Positions 5,780-5,992 of a stretch of 5,992 nucleotides of DNA are shown here, one piece after another; position 1 is the stretch's first letter; each line of letters begins with the position of its first letter. The DNA is taken from positions 1-5,992 of the forward strand of contig JAYUCJ010000308.1 of NCBI GenBank assembly GCA_043740415.1, read 5' to 3'. A program made the translations under genes and the position numbers. Source of the DNA: Aalborgiella sp043740415 (GTDB lineage Bacteria > Pseudomonadota > Gammaproteobacteria > Burkholderiales > Burkholderiaceae_C). The notes under the pieces were generated by a model, which had not been told where the DNA came from, searched no databases, and was given only the letters and a program-made list of their open reading frames with translations.

Positions 5780-5992
5780 ATGATGATGAACACGACATTG
5801 GAGCAGCTGCGCAGCCTCAAACTCGCTGGCATGGCCACAGGCTTGCAGGAGCAACTTACCCAGCCTGGCATGACGGGCATGAGCTTTGAGGAACGCCTGG
5901 CCCTACTGGTGGACCGCGAAGTGCATTGGCGCAGTGACAAGCGTCAGGCACGCCTGCTCAAGGCCGCACACCTGAAATACCCGCAGGCGTGC
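5780..5992 (+). CDS. istB: IS21-family helper ATPase IstB, N-terminal part (71 codons, runs off the window)
   Basis: The frame opens with three ATG codons in a row (5780, 5783, 5786) and stays open to the last base. The sequence MMMNTTLEQLRSLKLAGMA, then FEERLALLVDREVHWR and ARLLKAAHLKYPQA, is the typical N-terminal helical domain of IstB. IstB is a DnaC-like AAA+ ATPase that assembles on target DNA and stimulates IstA-driven insertion. The Walker A and B motifs come later in the protein and lie outside the window, so its integrity cannot be judged. The usual length is about 250 residues. AAAGGA seven bases upstream supports the first ATG. Confidence 0.92.
   Translation, partial: MMMNTTLEQLRSLKLAGMATGLQEQLTQPGMTGMSFEERLALLVDREVHWRSDKRQARLLKAAHLKYPQAC

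Larger units (their letters stand above)
3909..5992 (+). mobile_element. IS21-family insertion sequence, left part (right end outside window)
   Basis: The element shows the standard IS21 plan: a terminal region with several direct repeats that act as transposase binding sites, then istA, then istB in the same direction. The left end is placed at the TG dinucleotide at 3909-3910, because IS21 ends normally begin with TG and the repeat units start there, while the sequence to the left reads as native coding on the minus strand. Up to the window edge 2084 bases are present; with a usual IstB of about 250 residues the whole would be roughly 2.6 kb. The target duplication cannot be seen because the right end is missing. 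IstA looks intact, so the element may be active if istB is also intact. Confidence 0.85.

Overview
The window looks like an accessory stretch of a betaproteobacterial chromosome or plasmid, most likely Burkholderiales (Comamonadaceae-like). The clues are GC-rich insertion-sequence genes and a gene end that closely matches the C-terminus of HisA as I remember it from that group. This placement is from memory of protein families; no search was run.

Layout, left to right. (1) About 1-1078: a decayed IS91-family element. Its transposase survives as three pieces in three reading frames: an N-terminal zinc-ribbon part, a short middle piece after a 109-bp interruption that ends in a perfect hairpin, and the C-terminus after a large internal deletion. 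(2) 1079-1219: the last 46 codons of hisA, cut off from the rest of the gene and fused to IS91-side sequence. (3) 1220-3908: a visibly AT-richer block of orphan genes. A 524-residue membrane-anchored protein with eight cysteines reads rightward. It converges on a leftward pair made of a small protein that has lost its N-terminus and, 17 bp downstream, a secreted DUF4124 protein. (4) 3909-5992: the left part of an IS21-family element. It has six 22-23 bp tandem repeats at its end, a full istA with an intact DDE triad, and the first 71 codons of istB, which runs off the window.

How the parts relate. The IS21 element appears to have inserted into the 5' end of the leftward pair. It replaced the native start and probable signal sequence of the small protein and separated both genes from their promoter. 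The IS91 remnant abuts the broken hisA end, and hisF, the usual neighbour of hisA, does not follow. The island is therefore a patchwork between two mobile elements. IstA and IstB would act together as transposase and AAA+ helper ATPase. The three orphan genes all seem to concern the cell envelope, since each exported product is cysteine-containing, but no pathway can be assigned.

I do not see a convincing new multi-gene system. The items most worth a second look are the 524-residue orphan, the hisA remnant, the IS21 repeat array with its chimeric ORF, and the hairpin-bearing interruption in the IS91 transposase.
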